Shown one piece after another: positions 7,547 to 7,803 of a stretch of DNA of 7,803 nt. The stretch is from Actinomycetota bacterium. Lineage in GTDB: Bacteria > Actinomycetota > Actinomycetes > Actinomycetales > Microbacteriaceae. The number at the start of each line of letters is the position of its first letter. The first letter of the stretch is position 1. The position numbers and the translations under genes were made by a program. Below the pieces are notes generated by a model. It saw only the letters and a list, made by a program, of their open reading frames with translations, was not told the origin of the DNA and searched no databases. Location: assembly GCA_009927245.1 (NCBI GenBank), contig RFNI01000188.1:1-7803 (forward strand), written 5' to 3'.

Positions 7547-7803
7547 AGCGACTTCTCTTGAACTTGCGCTTGATGCGAGTCAGCATTCCATGCATTCCGC
7601 GAATGCGCAGTGGTGAAACTAGTTCTGAAAGCTTCAAGTCTTGGATGAACTGGTCAGAGAATGAACTTATGGTTTCTAGGTTCTGCCCGTCCAGGGCAAT
7701 CTGAAGCAGTGAAGCGAAGCCTCTTGTCGTTGGAGCCTCTGCAGGAGCAGTTAGGAAAATGTTTGCCTTGCCATCTTCAACTTCTACGAATAGGTAGACA
7801 GGT
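7518..7803 (-). CDS. SufE-family sulfur acceptor protein, 5'-truncated
   Basis: The C-terminal 94 residues of a SufE/CsdE-family protein are visible; full members have about 140. SufE accepts persulfide sulfur from a SufS-type cysteine desulfurase and passes it to the Fe-S scaffold in the cytosol. Visible motifs are PVYLFVEVEDGKANIF at the window edge, then PAEAPTTRGFASLL (residues 20-33 of the visible part), LSELVSPLRIRGMHGML (58-74) and the basic tail TRIKRKFKRSR. The persulfide-carrying cysteine of the family normally lies two or three residues before the PVYLF-like strand, so it would fall just outside the window and cannot be checked. The stop TAG is at 7520-7518, and the next gene starts 29 bases before it ends. 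Dedicated or rhodanese-linked sulfur-transfer roles are alternatives to Fe-S assembly. Confidence 0.87.
   Translation of the reverse strand, partial: PVYLFVEVEDGKANIFLTAPAEAPTTRGFASLLQIALDGQNLETISSFSDQFIQDLKLSELVSPLRIRGMHGMLTRIKRKFKRSRFDRQRTIPR

Overview
The window is chromosomal, gene-dense and bacterial, and looks like an actinobacterium with a compact genome. The evidence is a long actinobacterial-type aconitase, a Dxs with the actinobacterial N-terminus, and a DUF3000 gene next to an RNase D/HRDC gene that faces dxs. That last arrangement is the same as Rv2680-Rv2681 facing dxs1 in Mycobacterium tuberculosis. Base composition is moderate (the two 60-base lines I counted were about 42 and 52 % G+C) and junctions are very tight. 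A freshwater Luna-type or related Microbacteriaceae is my best guess, but the genus is inference.

Layout. The left part (1-3941, plus strand) holds the 3' two thirds of aconitase, then dxs after a 7-base gap. Facing them on the minus strand are an RNase D family gene (3910-5163) and the DUF3000 gene (5160-5741), joined by a 4-base TTGA stop/start overlap. A short divergent spacer (5742-5803) separates DUF3000 from a plus-strand alpha/beta hydrolase (5848-6876). The right end (minus strand) holds the tail of a SufE-family sulfur-acceptor gene (from beyond the window to 7518). It overlaps a 231-residue RibD-C/dihydrofolate-reductase-fold protein (6851-7546) by 29 bases.

The genes are mostly housekeeping: TCA cycle (aconitase), isoprenoid precursors (Dxs), RNA processing (RNase D) and Fe-S assembly (SufE). 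The less understood ones are DUF3000, the hydrolase and the RibD-C-like protein. Both convergent gene pairs overlap at their 3' ends (32 and 26 bases), leaving no room for an intergenic terminator.

The oddest spot is the 5' end of the hydrolase. A perfect AGGAGG and a GTG start lie in a different frame from the hydrolase body. That frame encodes a plausible N-terminus ending in a Thr-Pro motif, and a single -1 shift at A_AAG_GGG (5866-5872) would join the two. This is either a one-base sequence error, a real frameshift mutation, or less likely programmed frameshifting. I see no mobile elements, CRISPR, tRNA or rRNA, and no evidence of a new multi-gene system.
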